A stretch of DNA of 43,438 nt from Chara braunii (GCA_003427395.1 BFEA01000332.1:334805-378242); one strand, 5' to 3'. Counted from the first letter of the stretch, positions 1-11,554 are shown. Notes: generated from the letters alone by a model not told the origin. A program made the numbers and translations.

Positions 1-420
1 AGCGACATAGCTGCTGTGGGTTGTCCTTTGGACAGGAGGGTAGAGCCGTCAGTGCTCCGCCATGGCCTTGGCCTATACGAAGAGGAAGAGGAAGGGTGGC
101 CACCGCTATGGTGGACCTCATGTTGTGCCTGCAGTAGAAGTGCGATTCGGACATTGATTCTGGTTCAGCCATTCAACATGATTATTGTTATTTCTTGTTT
201 GAATAAGAGCGGAGGAGATAAGGAGGAGGAGATCGGTTGGCGAAGAAGAAGAGCCTTGTCATTGGTCTATGCTGGAGTACATCATCTTCTTCTTCTTTCT
301 TACTTCTTCTTCCTCTTCTTTCCCTCTCTCTCCTCTCAAGTTNATTCATTTCTTTTTGCAATTGGACGGCATTGTACTTTCTGATGAATGTATACTTGGA
401 AATTGGCCAGGATCGTAACA
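1..420 (+). repeat. 3' part of a Ty3/gypsy LTR (same family as 10196-11553)
   Basis: The stretch aligns by eye with the distal half of the LTR at 10196-11553. Shared blocks include CTATGGTGGACCTC, GACATTGATTC, a TCTTCTTCTTTCTT tract, CTCTCCTCTCAAGTT and the terminal AATTGGCCAGGATCGTAACA. The final GATCGTAACA (411-420) is the same 3' LTR end that precedes the primer site at 11554. Here no primer site follows, so this is either a solo LTR or the 3' LTR of an element lying off the left edge. One N lies inside it at about 343. Confidence 0.75.
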
Positions 421-666
421 ACNTTTTTCTTCTTTTCTTTTCTTTTTAGTGCCCTGCCGGTGAGGCAGGGCGCATTCCACGGATAGACTGACACTTCGTC
501 ACGNATGGCACACTCTCACCCACACTNCAGATTCTGTATCCTGGCCTATTTCACATCCAGAGCATTTCTTTTTGTTTTTCGTTTTTGCATGCACCTGCCG
601 TGATAGCCGCGTCTCTGTAACGCCCTGACTTAGGGCATACTCTCACATGGACTCCTACCTCTGTAT
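421..666. other. Non-coding junction with a GC hairpin
   Basis: No coding trace was found between the LTR end and the RNase H tail of element A. A T-rich stretch is followed by a perfect 8-bp inverted repeat, GCCCTGCC (451-458) and GGCAGGGC (464-471), with a 5-nt loop. Three N bases mark uncertain sequence. A phrase at 614-640 (TGTAACGCCCTGAC) resembles the start of a plant gypsy LTR, but no matching end could be found. Confidence 0.4.
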
Positions 667-2345
667 CTAACTGCTTTCAGGGTCAGCGTAGATTCTTTTT
701 TCTTTTTCCCCTTCGTCCATTCTCTGAAAGCAGCTAAGTCCTTTATCAAGATAGATTAGCCCATCCACCATCACAAACTCACTTTCTGTGATCTTGTCTT
801 TTGCCTGAAGTTTGCGGATGATGTCCATCGTGACAGGGTCTTCCTGATAGGCTCCCACCAATGATCGAGTTACTTCGTTAGATACGCCAAATTCGGAAAC
901 TAGCGCACCTAGGTAGTCTGCTCTACGGGATAGCGCGTCTGCAACCTTGTTGTACTCTCCTTTCAGGTACTCAAGCTTGAAGTCATATTGGTCTATGACC
1001 TCAATCCATCGCTCGAGTGCATCAGAAAGAGCCGGTTGAGTCTTGATCCATTTGAGGGTCTGATGATCAGTCCTCAGATAGAAGAATCTTCCCAAAAGGA
1101 AGTGTCTCCAATGGACAAGTGCCTTGTAGAGAGCGTAGAGTTCCCTTTCGTAGGTGGACTTCCAATTTCTTCGATGGCATCTTCTTACTCTAGCCAATTT
1201 CTTCGATGGCATCTTCTTGCTCATGTACTCAATCGGTCTCAACTTCTTCCCATCCTGTTGAGCCAGCACTGCGCCAATGCCGTATTGACTTGCGTTAGTG
1301 GTTACTATGAATGGCTTCTGAGGATCGGGAACCATGAGAACTTCATGATTCATGAGTGTATGCTTCAATCGCTTGAAAGCACCCTCGCACTCATCACTCC
1401 TGTCCCACGGCGTGTCAAGTCGAGTTAGATCTGTCAAAGGAGAGGCGACTGTAGAATAGTTCTTTACGAAGTTCCTATAGTAGCCGCACATTCCTAAGAA
1501 AGATCTGACCTCAGTGACAGTCTGAGGTCGTGGCCAGTCTCGAATACTAGCCACTTTCGCATCTTCCGGCCTAATCCCTTCCGCAGATACTTCATGACCC
1601 AAGTATAATATCTTAGTGCGACCAAACTCGCACTTCTCTAGGTTGACCTTATACTTGTGCTGTCGCAGGAGTGAAAGTACAATCTCAACGTGTTGTGCAT
1701 GCTCCTCGGCAGACTTACTAAAGATCAGAATGTCGTAAAGGTTAACCACGACAAACTTATTTAAATGGTCATGGAAGATCCAATTCATAGCGTGCTGGAA
1801 TGTTCCCGGCGCATTGCAAAGACTAAAGGGCATCACTACAAACTCATACAGACCATATCGAGTCTGAAAAGTTGTCTTGTGTTGGTCCTCAGGTCTTATT
1901 GCGATCTGATGATATCTGGATTTCAAGTCTATCTTCGTATAGTACTTGCATCCCTGCACTCTATCCAATAGGTCGTCTATGCGGGGTAGAGGCTCTGTGT
2001 TTTTCACTGTGATGGCATTGAGGCCCCTATAATCAATGCACAGCCTCAAAGTATTCCCCTTCTTTGGTACGAATAGCACAGGTGATCCGTAAGGGGAAGT
2101 ACTAGGCCGAATCCATCCCTTCTCTGTCAACTCCTTGAGTTGCTTCCGAAGTTCATCTAACTCGGCAGGGGCCATCCTATAGATCCTTCCCTTTGGGGTC
2201 TTACTTCCTGGAATGATTTCTACAGCGTGGACAACTTCCCTATCAACAACTCTTGTGGGCTCCTCGAGCAGATCAGGGAACTTAGCAACGACGCGTTCTA
2301 TCTCCGGGGGTGTTTTAACGGCCTCCCCCTTCTCAGAAACATAAA
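667..2345 (-). pseudogene. Reverse transcriptase-RNase H of gypsy relic A
   Basis: This is an open frame of about 500 codons, entered through a linker that contains FPDLLEEPT and EIIPGSKTPKGR. RT landmarks are VLFVPKKG, LCIDYRGLN, the first catalytic aspartate in TKIDLKS, and VVMPF. The palm box reads NLYDIL where the family has Y-x-D-D, so the first Asp of the pair is replaced by Tyr. The connection shows GMCGYYRNF. In RNase H the first acidic residue is changed (TTNAS in place of T-D-A-S), while the Glu of YEREL and the Asp of RTDHQ remain. A duplication at 1162-1218 adds about ten residues before YERE. The frame ends at 667 shortly after RNase H. The two active-site changes make it almost surely inactive despite the long open frame. 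Confidence 0.85.
1162..1218. repeat. Direct duplication inside RNase H (32-bp period)
   Basis: A 25-bp block beginning CCAATTTCTTCGATGGCATC occurs at 1162 and again at 1194, so the period is 32 bp. It lies within the RNase H reading frame of relic A and explains the extra RVRRCHRRNW-like residues between KKLA and the STYERE motif. Confidence 0.8.
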
Positions 2346-2976
2346 CAAGGTGTTATATCTCTGGCTTTGAACTTAGTCAATCTGACTGTCCTGCCTTCGG
2401 GCAACTTATGCTTTAGCACCTTCTTATCCCAGTCGAACTGGGGCTTAGCAACCTCAAGGTAGTACATGCCTAACAACATGTCGAATGGTAAGTCGTCGCT
2501 AACCAAGAACGAAATCTTATGATGAAGTTCTCCTCCTCCATAGGAGAAGGTACACACTACGTCTTTGATATAGTCTGTGACTATCATGCGCTCCTTGTTG
2601 GCCAAAGTAGATGCTACAGGTCTACTAAGGTGCCGCACCCCGTCCTGTAGGTGCAGCCTTTCCAAACAGTCGCGACTTATGTAATTCCGCGTGGAGCCTA
2701 TGTCTATAAAGGCACCACATCGACTTCCACCACGAAATGTTCCCCTCTAGGACCTTTCCTTAGCGCCACCCAAGATTCGCGAGGGTCCTTGTTTGACCAC
2801 TTGCTTTCCAGATCTTCTAAGGCTTCAGACACATCTAACGTATAGAGCATAGTTTGGTCTAGATGAGTCTGCGGGGTGACTGAAGAGTCATTAGCTATGG
2901 CCTGCTCATGAAGTGGGGAGGGTATCAGGCCCACTTCCCCATGAGTAGAAGCAGCTAAAACTTCGACCGGCCTCAC
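2333..2976 (-). pseudogene. Aspartic protease region of gypsy relic A
   Basis: A tail reading RPVEVLAAS opens the segment. After a one-base frame change near 2712 comes a retropepsin-like active-site string, FIDIGST followed by RNYISRDC; the family pattern is D-S/T-G-A/S. The catalytic Asp and Gly are kept, and Ser/Thr is replaced by Ile between them. Further on, YGGGE and the PFDMLLGMYYLE strand match the C-terminal half of gypsy proteases. Frame changes at about 2976, 2712 and 2345 separate it from gag and RT. It would cut the Gag-Pol polyprotein if intact; here it is a pseudogene. Confidence 0.75.
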
Positions 2977-4796
2977 ATGTTTCCCGAGCTAGAAGCCTGG
3001 GAAGAAGATGCCCTTATCTTAGGAGGTATCTTCTGTGTGACCTTGGCGTTCTGGCACTTGTACTGGGTGTGTCCGTATTCACCACAATTTATACAAGCGC
3101 CACGCACTCGGCGGTCCCGCCACACGTCTTGATCAAGACCTGCCTTAACCCAATCAGCCACTTTGGTCTAATTGGAGGCGGCCTTCCCTTGACTCTTTGG
3201 ATGGCCCTTCCCTCGGCCACCCGCCTTAGCCTTGACTACTGCGGCGAGGGTGCTACCCTCAGCGATCTCCTCGCTGTCGTACTCTGAACCGTCCAGCAGG
3301 TCTGTGAGCTCATCAATTTCTGTTTGAGTCCCATCGGACTCAACCATCATCAACTTCGCCCCCTTCTTCTTTCATTCCTGCGGACTCTTCTTCTTCCTCG
3401 CATCATTCTGAGAGGGTTGAGCATTTCCTAGTGTAGCCTCTAAGTCTAAGGTTTTTCTAGACAATGTCTCAAACGAATGGTACTCGAAGCGAGCCTCGCT
3501 GGCCAGTAAGTTCCTGAGGTTCTCTGGAAGACATCTAACAAATGTAGTCAACAGGAACTGGTCACTGTAGTTGATGCCTGGAACGACGATGAAGCTCTCT
3601 ATGGTAGTCGTAAGCTCTCTGACTGACTTAAACTTTCTTTGATCTAGTCTGTTTATCGCATCAGTGGCTATTTGTGCCTGCTGAGGATTGTGCCAGCGAG
3701 CTTCTACCATCTCAAAGAACTGGTCTAATGTAATAGACTGATCCCAGTCCGCCATACGTCGTCCATACCCGGCCTTTGCAACTATACCATCTAGCCATTT
3801 GGCTGCCTTACCTTCGAGGTAAGATGCAACAGTAACCACTTCGTCCTCTGGCAAGGTCCTCTTCGCCTTTACCCAAACCAGAACTGTTATCAACCAAGTG
3901 TTGAGTTCTTCGTCCTTCCTCTCGCCTGAGAAGGCAAGAGGCGGTTTCATTGGGGTCTTAGGGTACCATTGACCTTGCGACTGTCCCTGTTGAGGAACAG
4001 GTTGTTGCGGTGGTGTAGCACCCACCGCTGGACCCGAAGAAGAAGAAGCAAGTCTGTGCAGCTGCTGCAGACGTGCCACTTGGTTGTGTGCCAGCTTGAA
4101 CTGGAAAGGGGCCAGACATCGCCGTTAACAGCAACGGCGACTGTGCTGGTGGCCTGAATCCTGGCCTTTGTAAAAGGTCCAAGATCTGGTCTAGGGTGCT
4201 CTGCATAAAGACCAATCAACTGTCCACATGCGCATGCAGCGACATCATATTGTTCTTCAATGTTTTCATTGGGTCAGACAGTCCTGACTCATCCAAGCCC
4301 TCTAACTCAGCTTTGTCTGCCTCTAACGTTTCAAGCCTGGCTATTCTATTCTTGATCTCTCTTTCCCTATCGGTTGTTTCCTTCAGTTCCCTCTCTAATC
4401 GTTCACGGATCCTTTCGACCTGTTGGAGCTCTCTGAGCTCCCTTTCTCGAGGAGTCAACGGGCTGAACTGCGAGCCCGCCATTTGACTTGCAGACTGGCG
4501 AGAACCTAACGAACTGGAAGTACCCGTGGACCCTGTTGGCGTTCCCAACTGGGTCCCATGGCTGCTGCCCTGGCTGCTGCTGCAGCCTGTTCCCTAGCTG
4601 CGGCGTTTGCTGTTTCCCTAGCTGCGGCGTTTGCTGTTTCCCTAGCTGCTGCTAGTGCATGGGCTCTTCGTTCGACACGAAGCCGTCTTTCGTCTTCCGG
4701 TTGTAAGGTTTGGAACACGTACGGGATCCTTCGTGATCTCGAACGTGTTAGTCTTGCATCGTCAACTGCCTCCTCATCGATGTCTGACCCGTTCAT
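2973..4796 (-). pseudogene. Gag with CCHC zinc knuckle, gypsy relic A
   Basis: The reading begins with MNGSDIDEEAVDDARLTRSR at 4796. It then shifts frame at about 4545 into a charged, coiled-coil-like stretch rich in ERELREL and RERLEREL, meets an in-frame TGA at 4216-4218, and shifts again near 4070. The Retrotrans_gag core follows, with PPLAFSGERKDEELNTWL, SYLEGKAAKWL and LPENLRNLLASEA. An in-frame TGA (3372-3374) and TAG (3168-3170) come next, then a canonical CCHC knuckle, CINCGEYGHTQYKC, of pattern C-x2-C-x4-H-x4-C. Gag would form the element's capsid and bind its RNA. At least two frameshifts and three stops break it. The start at 4796 is the first Met of the open frame; no PBS or LTR was found to confirm it. 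Confidence 0.8.
4594..4641. repeat. 24-bp tandem repeat in the gag N-terminus
   Basis: Two identical 24-bp units (4594-4617 and 4618-4641) begin CTAGCTGCGGCG, and a degenerate third follows. In the minus-strand gag frame they encode a repeated Ala-rich octapeptide built on ARETANA. The period is a multiple of three, so the frame is kept. Confidence 0.85.
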
Positions 4797-6060
4797 GAAT
4801 TAGGCAAACATTATCTGCACTAGAACCCACTAGTGGAGTCCTACCACAGCGTGTGTCTGACCGACACTTAGTTTTCTAAAAATAGTTGTGTCCGGCAGGT
4901 CCCCTAGTTTACCGATCAAGTGGCAGCCTACAACGTTCACAACAGATTGTCAACATAATCTAGATGTATCTTGATTGGTTCACTTACAACAGCATTAGAT
5001 AGAACTCGCTATGGTAGTATACAACAGTCCTACTCTAATCTGTCTGTGAGGTGTTAGCAGTCTGTCCACCAACTAATCAAGAATAATAAAAGACCATGTT
5101 GCAGATGTATGAATAGTGGGTATGGTTGTGTTTCCAGTTGAGCACCAATTAGAACCTACCCTCCCCTCAATCCAACATATCGAACAGCATCATTGAGCAG
5201 CGGTGTCTTCGTGTGTATGTCAGCCCACCCCTGTGCCCAAGTCGTTACCGAGCAAGCCAGCCAGTCCACTCTTATTTACCCTCGTACGGAACGAGCCTTA
5301 CACCCGGTTGATCTGGCTGATCAAGAGGAATATCGAGAGCGCCCCCATCTCTTCAGGAATTATTTAACGCCGCAGTCAAGACGACGATCACAGCCAGAAT
5401 CAATCCGAGTCCCCAACCATAAATGTTTATAGACGGTCTAGTAAGCGTCTCATAAAAGGTTGGCACACCCGGCAGGACTTCTACAACGCAGCAAAGTGCC
5501 AAAATGGACAGCACCCATCGCATGCATGACCTACTCCCATTGGGTTGGCATGGTGACCGTGACCCAGTGCTTCGACCAGGGCCCTTCAGAGGCACCGCCC
5601 TTTCTCCTCCCAGATGCTTCCGGGAAGATTGTCGTCTCTCAAGGTAGCGNGCTCACGACACCTCACCAAAAGAGAGGACTCTCAAGTTGGACTCACTTCC
5701 TCACGGTAAGAAGAGATTGAGAGAGTAGATAAGGTAAGGGGACAACGTACCTGGAGATAGCTGCCCCCAACCACANATTTCTCACCAATTGAGCTGAGTG
5801 TGCATTTGATGACCGGTCTTGGCCTCGGTACCACCCACAACGCAATGCAGTGCCACCTCAGCCGAATGCCACATCAGCATGCTCTCATCACCAATCATAC
5901 ATTCCGCNTGTCACCACGGCATAATGCCGTCTTAGCCTTCCGGCGCACACCTCTATACCCAGGCTGTGCGCCTAATATGGCTTGACGGCACAAAAACCAA
6001 CTGCGAAGAAGCATCGTCAACGCACCAAGTCTGTATAACGCCAGCGCACCTAGGTAAGTG
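4797..6060. other. Non-coding, probably leader/LTR remnant of relic A
   Basis: No convincing reading frame was seen. The position upstream of the gag of relic A suggests leader plus LTR. On the minus strand TTGGTGCTCAACTGG (about 5134-5148) sits where a primer-binding site could be, but it does not match the initiator-Met site used by element C, and no clean TG...CA ends were found. GGCGCACA and TGTGCGCC (about 5940-5971) form a short inverted repeat. Several N bases are present. Confidence 0.3.
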
Positions 6061-7440
6061 GAGAATCAAACAAGCTTCGATACCAAATTGCAAGGAACAT
6101 GAATATGGACGAAGCACAGAAATCCAAATTGCAAAATCACACTGAAGTCCAAGTAGTCAAAGCAAAAGCACATAGCACAATGGAACCGAGTAACCATCCA
6201 TTTGAGAACGATACAGAAGAATCGTGAGTCAATGTCCAAGCCCAATAGGGCAACACCAACAGCATAACCCAATGTAGCTCTCTCTCCTGAATGGCGCCAG
6301 GCGCCCTATCTACTCTACAGCCTAAGCCTACAACTACAGCAATGAAAGCAACCAGACAACTTGACGACCAGCGAGTGATGATGTCAACACCAATGCCGAC
6401 CTCCACCTCCACCAGGTACGTCTCCTCCTTCACCCACACTCTCCCTTGTTATCCCACAGAGCGCCCTTCACCTCCGAAGAACCACCTTCGCCCTCACCTC
6501 CCCTGCGCCCTTAATCAGCCCGGCTATGGCCGCCAGCGCCCTGTGCACAGGCAGCGCCCTACCGCCTAGCGCCTGCCTGTCTAGCACCTCATCCTAGCGC
6601 AGCAACTCGCATTAGCGCAGCGTGCCGGCATTGCCTGCAATGGCCAAGATCCTTGCCCACTCGCCCTGCTTGCCTATATATCAGTGTTGCGTGTGGGCGG
6701 CCTCCCTTGAGCCTGCGACTGGGCCCCAGTGCCTGAACCCAAGCCCGATGCAGTTGGGGTGCGGGTGATGCAGTTGCGCCTCTTTCGTCAAGTCCTGCGG
6801 CCAGATTCAGATAGTGGGTCGATTTCCCTTTGGCATTTTCGGCCTGTATACCCAGCATGCACTCTCGGCCTCACGTTCAAGTGCCCAAGGCCTAACTAAC
6901 TCAGAGGCCCTGGGATCTCCACATTTGCAGAGATTCGAGACTCGGTGCACTCCAACCAACTGGCGTGCTGCAACTGTATGGACCCCACTTCATGAAATGT
7001 TTGGACAGAGGGCAGAGGGCTCTTGTTGATTTGCTGGCCCGCCTTCACTTACGGCGGGCACGAGGCTTGTTGGGGCCTTAGCCCAGAACATGTACATCAT
7101 GTCAAGGCCCCTTCTTGAGGGCTCAATCCTCACACAAACCATTACCCGTAGTTGGTGGTGGTGCAGTCCCGTTGGTACAAGGCAACCAGCGAGGTATTCG
7201 CTTGGCATGTCGGGGTCATCTGGTACGGCTGCTAATGCTGCTTCACAGACCGTGATATAGACCTCTTGCCTCATCAGGGCCATCAGCAGCGCTGGACGCT
7301 ACAGACCCTTCACTACTACCATACCCTTCCTTCACCAAACCGGCTTTAGAGAAGCCGAAGGGTTCTCATGGGGATAGGAAAGGTGAAACCTAGACACCTG
7401 GTTGAGGATGGTCCCAGAGTTCGTGAGGGTGAAGGAGACA
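6061..7440. repeat. Non-coding repeat shared with 42.2-42.85 kb
   Basis: No gene is recognised. Landmarks recur in the same order near the right end of the window: CACCAGGTACGTCTC at 6410 versus CACCAGGTACGTGTC at 42271, and TGGCCCGCCTTCACTTACGG at 7035 versus TGGCCCGCCTTCACTTAGGG at 42795. Both copies are rich in GGCTATGG and CCTCCTTC phrases. They are probably diverged copies of one interspersed repeat, perhaps an LTR. Confidence 0.5.
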
Positions 7441-7450
7441 GCTGAAGAAT

Positions 7451-8300
7451 GAAGTTGTTGTGGCTGCATCCTTCTTGAAAGGCGCTGCAGCCGCATGGCC
7501 GAATGGTGTAGTAATGACCACGGAATTTGAGGGAGATCTTGGGGCCTGGGCCAAGACCCAGACCTTAGAGAGTTTTGTGGGCCTTGTAGAGCAGCGGTTC
7601 TAGGACAGAACAGCAGCACAGAAGGCTGCAGATGAACTTTGTTTACTGGAGTCCCATCGATACAAGACTGCACAGGCTGTCACCGAAAAAGTGGAAGGCC
7701 TCATTAAGGTCCCCGGGGTTTCATACAACTTCGATGTCCTCTTGACGAGTTATCTCAGATCCCTACCTGAAAATGTCAGGAATCTGTTGGCCAGTGAGGC
7801 CAACACACAGCAGAAAGGCTTTGCTTCACGCAGCAGCAAGGCATTGCAGTTAGAGGCAACTCTAACGAACACAAGTGTCCATTCGAAGTGGTAGTCGGAG
7901 CAGGAAGAAGTTCCCCCAAAACTGGAAAAAATCCGCATACTTGTTGTACATCGACACTAATGGGAATCAGCAAGAAGCAGATCTTTCATGGGAAATATTT
8001 AAAGCTAGAGGAAGTCTTTCATGGGAAATATTTAGAGTTAGAGGAAGTGTTTCATGGGAAGTATTTAGAGCTAGCGGAAGTCACTAGCGAGTCCATAGAT
8101 GAGGGTGGACTAGCTGCTACATGGAAGGCTAGGGAAACTGGTTCCAAGGAGCCAGCACAGGATCAGAAAACGAAGCCCAAACCAGTCACAACATGGGTCA
8201 AGGAAAGGTTGTCAAAGGCAGTCTGGAGTTAATTATGGGTGCAAGTACACGAAGTGTGGTGAAACCAGCCACATCAGAGAGCGTTGTCCTAAGAATACAC
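7451..8300 (+). pseudogene. Gag of gypsy relic B with degenerate CCHC
   Basis: From 7451 the frame reads EVVVAASFLKGAAAAW, the counterpart of the gag core in relic A. It then passes an in-frame TAG (7601-7603) and continues as KVPGVSYNFDVLL and LPENVRNLLASEA, ending in a stop at 7894. A +1 stretch continues over a triple 33-bp repeat and then WKARETGSKEP. At about 8240-8290 a zinc-knuckle remnant reads YTKCGETSHIRERC: the first Cys of C-x2-C is replaced by Tyr. At least one frameshift separates the two parts. It is inactive. Confidence 0.75.
7982..8080 (+). repeat. Triple 33-bp tandem repeat in gag B
   Basis: Three units start at 7982, 8015 and 8048 with TCTTTCATGGGAAATATTTA or close variants. 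The 33-bp period adds an 11-residue repeat of the FHGKYLELEEV type and keeps the frame open across all three copies. Confidence 0.9.
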
Positions 8301-8644
8301 CGGGAAACTAGACAAGCCAAATAGAGGTCTTAGCCTCCTCTACAGGGCTTACAGATATAGGAGAAGCAATCCTAGCCGGTTTACGAAGTTCTCTCTCATC
8401 ATCACAGATATTGTCCATGGCTACTGAACCTTCGGCTACCCCTCAGTAGTAGTCCAACTAGGAGATGCTCTGCTCTAGAGATGTGACTGAATACCGAGAA
8501 GAACTAGAGATAGAAGCTTCAAAGAAAAGTCTACTGGTATCTTTGGTAGCCAAAAGTAACGGTCTGCAAGGGGAGTCGGTGGCTGTAAAAGTTGCATCGG
8601 GTTGGCGCACTTGCAGACTATGCAGCAACTCGCACTTATATTAA

Positions 8645-9026
<382 letters not shown>

Positions 9027-9470
9027 TATCGTTGATAACAAGACCAGCATTAAAGTAGAAGACTACATCAAGAAAGCGATTTGTACCTTCTCCTATGGTG
9101 GAGGAGAGATGATTTGTTGTTTGACATCATTCTGGGTACGTACTACTTAGAGGAAGCTAAACCTCAGTTTCAGTAGGACCTGAAGACCCTACTCTTTCCA
9201 ATTCCTAGCGGTAAGATTGTGAGAGTAAAGCGGTATATATCTAAAAGTGTAGAGGAGTCCTACGGTTGGCTATGTGCTGCAGACTTTTTAGACTACTATA
9301 GACAAAATCTGGAAGAGGGAATGTATGTAATGTTTGTGTCTCTCAAGGAAAAGGTCTGTGAAACGCCTAGGGAGATAGACAAGACCATCGGGGATTATCC
9401 AGACTTGTTTAAGGAGCCAGTTGCAATTGTAGACAGAGATTTCACACACTATAGAGATTATCCCAAGTAG
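9027..9470 (+). pseudogene. Protease and linker fragment of gypsy relic B
   Basis: The frame gives DYIKKAICTFSYGGGE and then, after a small deletion and frame change, DIILGTYYLEEAKPQF, matching the C-terminal half of the protease of relic A (YIKDVVCTFSYGGGE and LLGMYYLEVAKPQF). The active-site Asp region is absent. An open stretch from 9219 to 9470 ends with IGDYPDLFKEP, the protease-RT linker. It is not functional. Confidence 0.7.
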
Positions 9471-10195
9471 TAAAACACCTAAGGGTAGAATCTATAGGAT
9501 ATCCCCTGCAGAGCTAGATGAACTTCGTATCTTCAAGAGCCCACAAACAAGGGTTGGATCAAGCATAGTACCTCACGTTTTGGGTCTCTAGTTTTATTTG
9601 TTCCCAAAAAGGGATGAGCCCTTAGAATGTGCATTGACTATAGGGGCCTCAATGTCATCACCGTACGCAACGCTGAGCCCCTACCTCGCATCGAGGACTT
9701 CTTGAACAGAGTGCACTGGTGTAACTACTTGAGAAAGATAGATCTGAAGTCCGGGTACCATCAGATCCAGGTAAGACCCAAGGATCAGCACAAAACAACA
9801 TTTCAGAACAGATATGGCATGTACGAATTTGTGGTGATGCCTTTTGGGCTCTACAATGCGTTGGGTACATTCAAGCACACAATGAACACAGTATTTCATG
9901 ACTATCTAGATAAGTTTATTGTTGTCTATCTCGATGATATCCTTATCTTCAGTACAATTTTGGAGAAGCATGCGCGACATTTGCAAATTGTTTTTCACCT
10001 CCTCCGAAAGCATTACTATAAGATTAACAAAGAAAAGACTGAATCTGCACAAACTACGGTCTTGCATTCGGGTCATGAAAATTCTGCAAAAGGTTTGAAG
10101 CTTGAGGATGCTAAAGTGGCAGCCCTTAGGGACTGCCCACAACCGCGGAATGTAACTGAGATCAGATCATTCCTAGGTATGACATGCTACTACAG
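9471..10195 (+). pseudogene. Reverse transcriptase of gypsy relic B (truncated)
   Basis: After several stops, including one in the VLFVPKKG region, an open run from 9627 reads MCIDYRGLNVITVRN and continues with [11 protein letters not shown] (first catalytic Asp), VVMPFGLYNALGTF and an intact VVYLDDILIF palm box, then RSFLGMTCYY. The palm aspartates are therefore kept, unlike in relic A. The reading ends at the LTR insertion at 10196, so the end of the connection domain, RNase H and integrase are missing. Scattered changes, such as HSGHENSAKG in place of the usual LGH-x-V/I-S, show decay. Confidence 0.85.
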
Positions 10196-11553
10196 TGTAA
10201 TGACCCGTCAAAACACAGACTGAAAACACTGCTGATTTCTGAGTTTTGCCGCTGAAATGAATGCCTTGCTGATTCCCGCATTTTGTCGAGTTTTCTAAGT
10301 CTGTGTGTGTGCGTGCTTCTTGGTTTGCGCGCCTGTCTGAGTGCTTGTCAGTCTGAGTCTGTGTGTGACCCGCAAGGGCACTTGTTTGTTTCGAGGCCCC
10401 GCAGGGCTGGTACTTACCTGTGGCCATGAGTTTGAGGGTTGCAGCGGGGAAAACATGCAAGTGGCGGGAGTAGGCCCGCGACACTCACAGCAGCGGGAAA
10501 AACACTCAAGTAGTAGGTAGGCCGGTACCATATAAGTAGTGGTAGATGTATCGAGAACTGGATGACGAGCAGAAGAAAACAAAAGTTGGCATTTTTAGAG
10601 GCCCGGTAGTTGGTAGGCTAGGTCTAGGAGGGTACCAGTCCAAGTAGCCTGAGTCTAGGGCCTGTGCGGACGATATCAGAGCCTGCAATGATGTTTCCCT
10701 TGGCAAGGGAGGACGTACCAATTGCTTAGAGGCTGTGCGGCCTGGAAGTCACCACCCAAGAGGCAGGTAGGCCGTTATATCTTCGGGTAGCGCGCTGGGC
10801 TCTACCTCATTTGTTGTATACAAGTTTGGGCGACATGCTGCTTGAGCAAGCGGCAGTCTTCAGGGCGCTGGTGGAAGGAAGAGCTCTGGGCAGTCCAGCA
10901 CGGGGAGGAGGAAGAAGGTCGGGAGCCTCCACCTCAGCTACCGTAGAGCTCTGTAGGAGGAGGAGGAAGAAGGGGACTAGGGAGGAGAGTGGCGAGGTAC
11001 CTACCTGGATATGGTGGACGTCATCTCCATCGCCTTGTTAGGCGCTGCATCTGGAAGGCCCCAGTGGGGGTTGCACCGCACCAAGAAGGCTTGAAGGCAG
11101 AGTCAGGCATGGCAGCCTGAGCAGCAGCGGGCATAGCTGCTTTGCGTTGTCTTTTCCACAGCAGGGCTAGGCCCTTAGTAGTCCGCCATAGCCTCAGCCT
11201 GGTTGAGGAGGAAGAAATNGAGGCCATGGCTATGGTGGACCTCTACCATTGGTCCTCTAGTTATGCCAAGCAGTAGGATTCAGACATTGATTCAGGCTCA
11301 GCCATTCATTATTATTATTGTTATTTATTGTTTAAAGAAGAGGGAAGGAGAAAGGAGGAAAGAGTTTGGTTGGCGAGAAGGAGGGGGAATTATCATTAGC
11401 CTTTCGCTGGTGTACATAATTCTTCTTCTTCTTTCTTTCTTCTTCTTCTTCTCTCTCCCTCTCTCCTCTCAAGTTCATTCATTTTTTTTGCGATTGGACG
11501 ACATTGTGCTTTCCCGTGAATTTGGCATTTTGAAATTGGCCAGGATCGTAACA
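10196..11553 (+). repeat. 5' LTR of element C
   Basis: It begins TGTAATGACCCGTC at the break in the RT of relic B and ends GATCGTAACA immediately before the primer site, giving TG...CA termini and 1358 bp. The 3' third, with a pyrimidine-rich TCTTCTTCTTTC tract and CTCTCCTCTCAAGTT, is shared with the LTR piece at 1-420. No TATA box was assigned with confidence. One N lies at about 11219. Confidence 0.8.
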
Positions 11554-11554
11554 T

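Larger units (their letters stand above)
667..4796 (-). mobile_element. Ty3/gypsy retrotransposon relic A (gag-PR-RT-RH)
   Basis: On the minus strand the order is gag with a CCHC knuckle, aspartic protease, reverse transcriptase and RNase H, which is the Ty3/gypsy order up to RNase H. The coding trace ends just after RNase H, so the integrase is missing or lost before the LTR piece at 1-420. Several frameshifts and in-frame stops separate the domains, so no polyprotein can be made. No LTR could be delimited on its 5' side (above 4800). Its nearest relative in the window is relic B, which shares the gag and protease motifs. Confidence 0.85.

Noticed and set aside
5134-5148. Primer-binding site of relic A (TTGGTGCTCAACTGG on the minus strand)
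   Set aside because: Position is suitable, but it matches no tRNA end that I can name and no LTR ends flank it.
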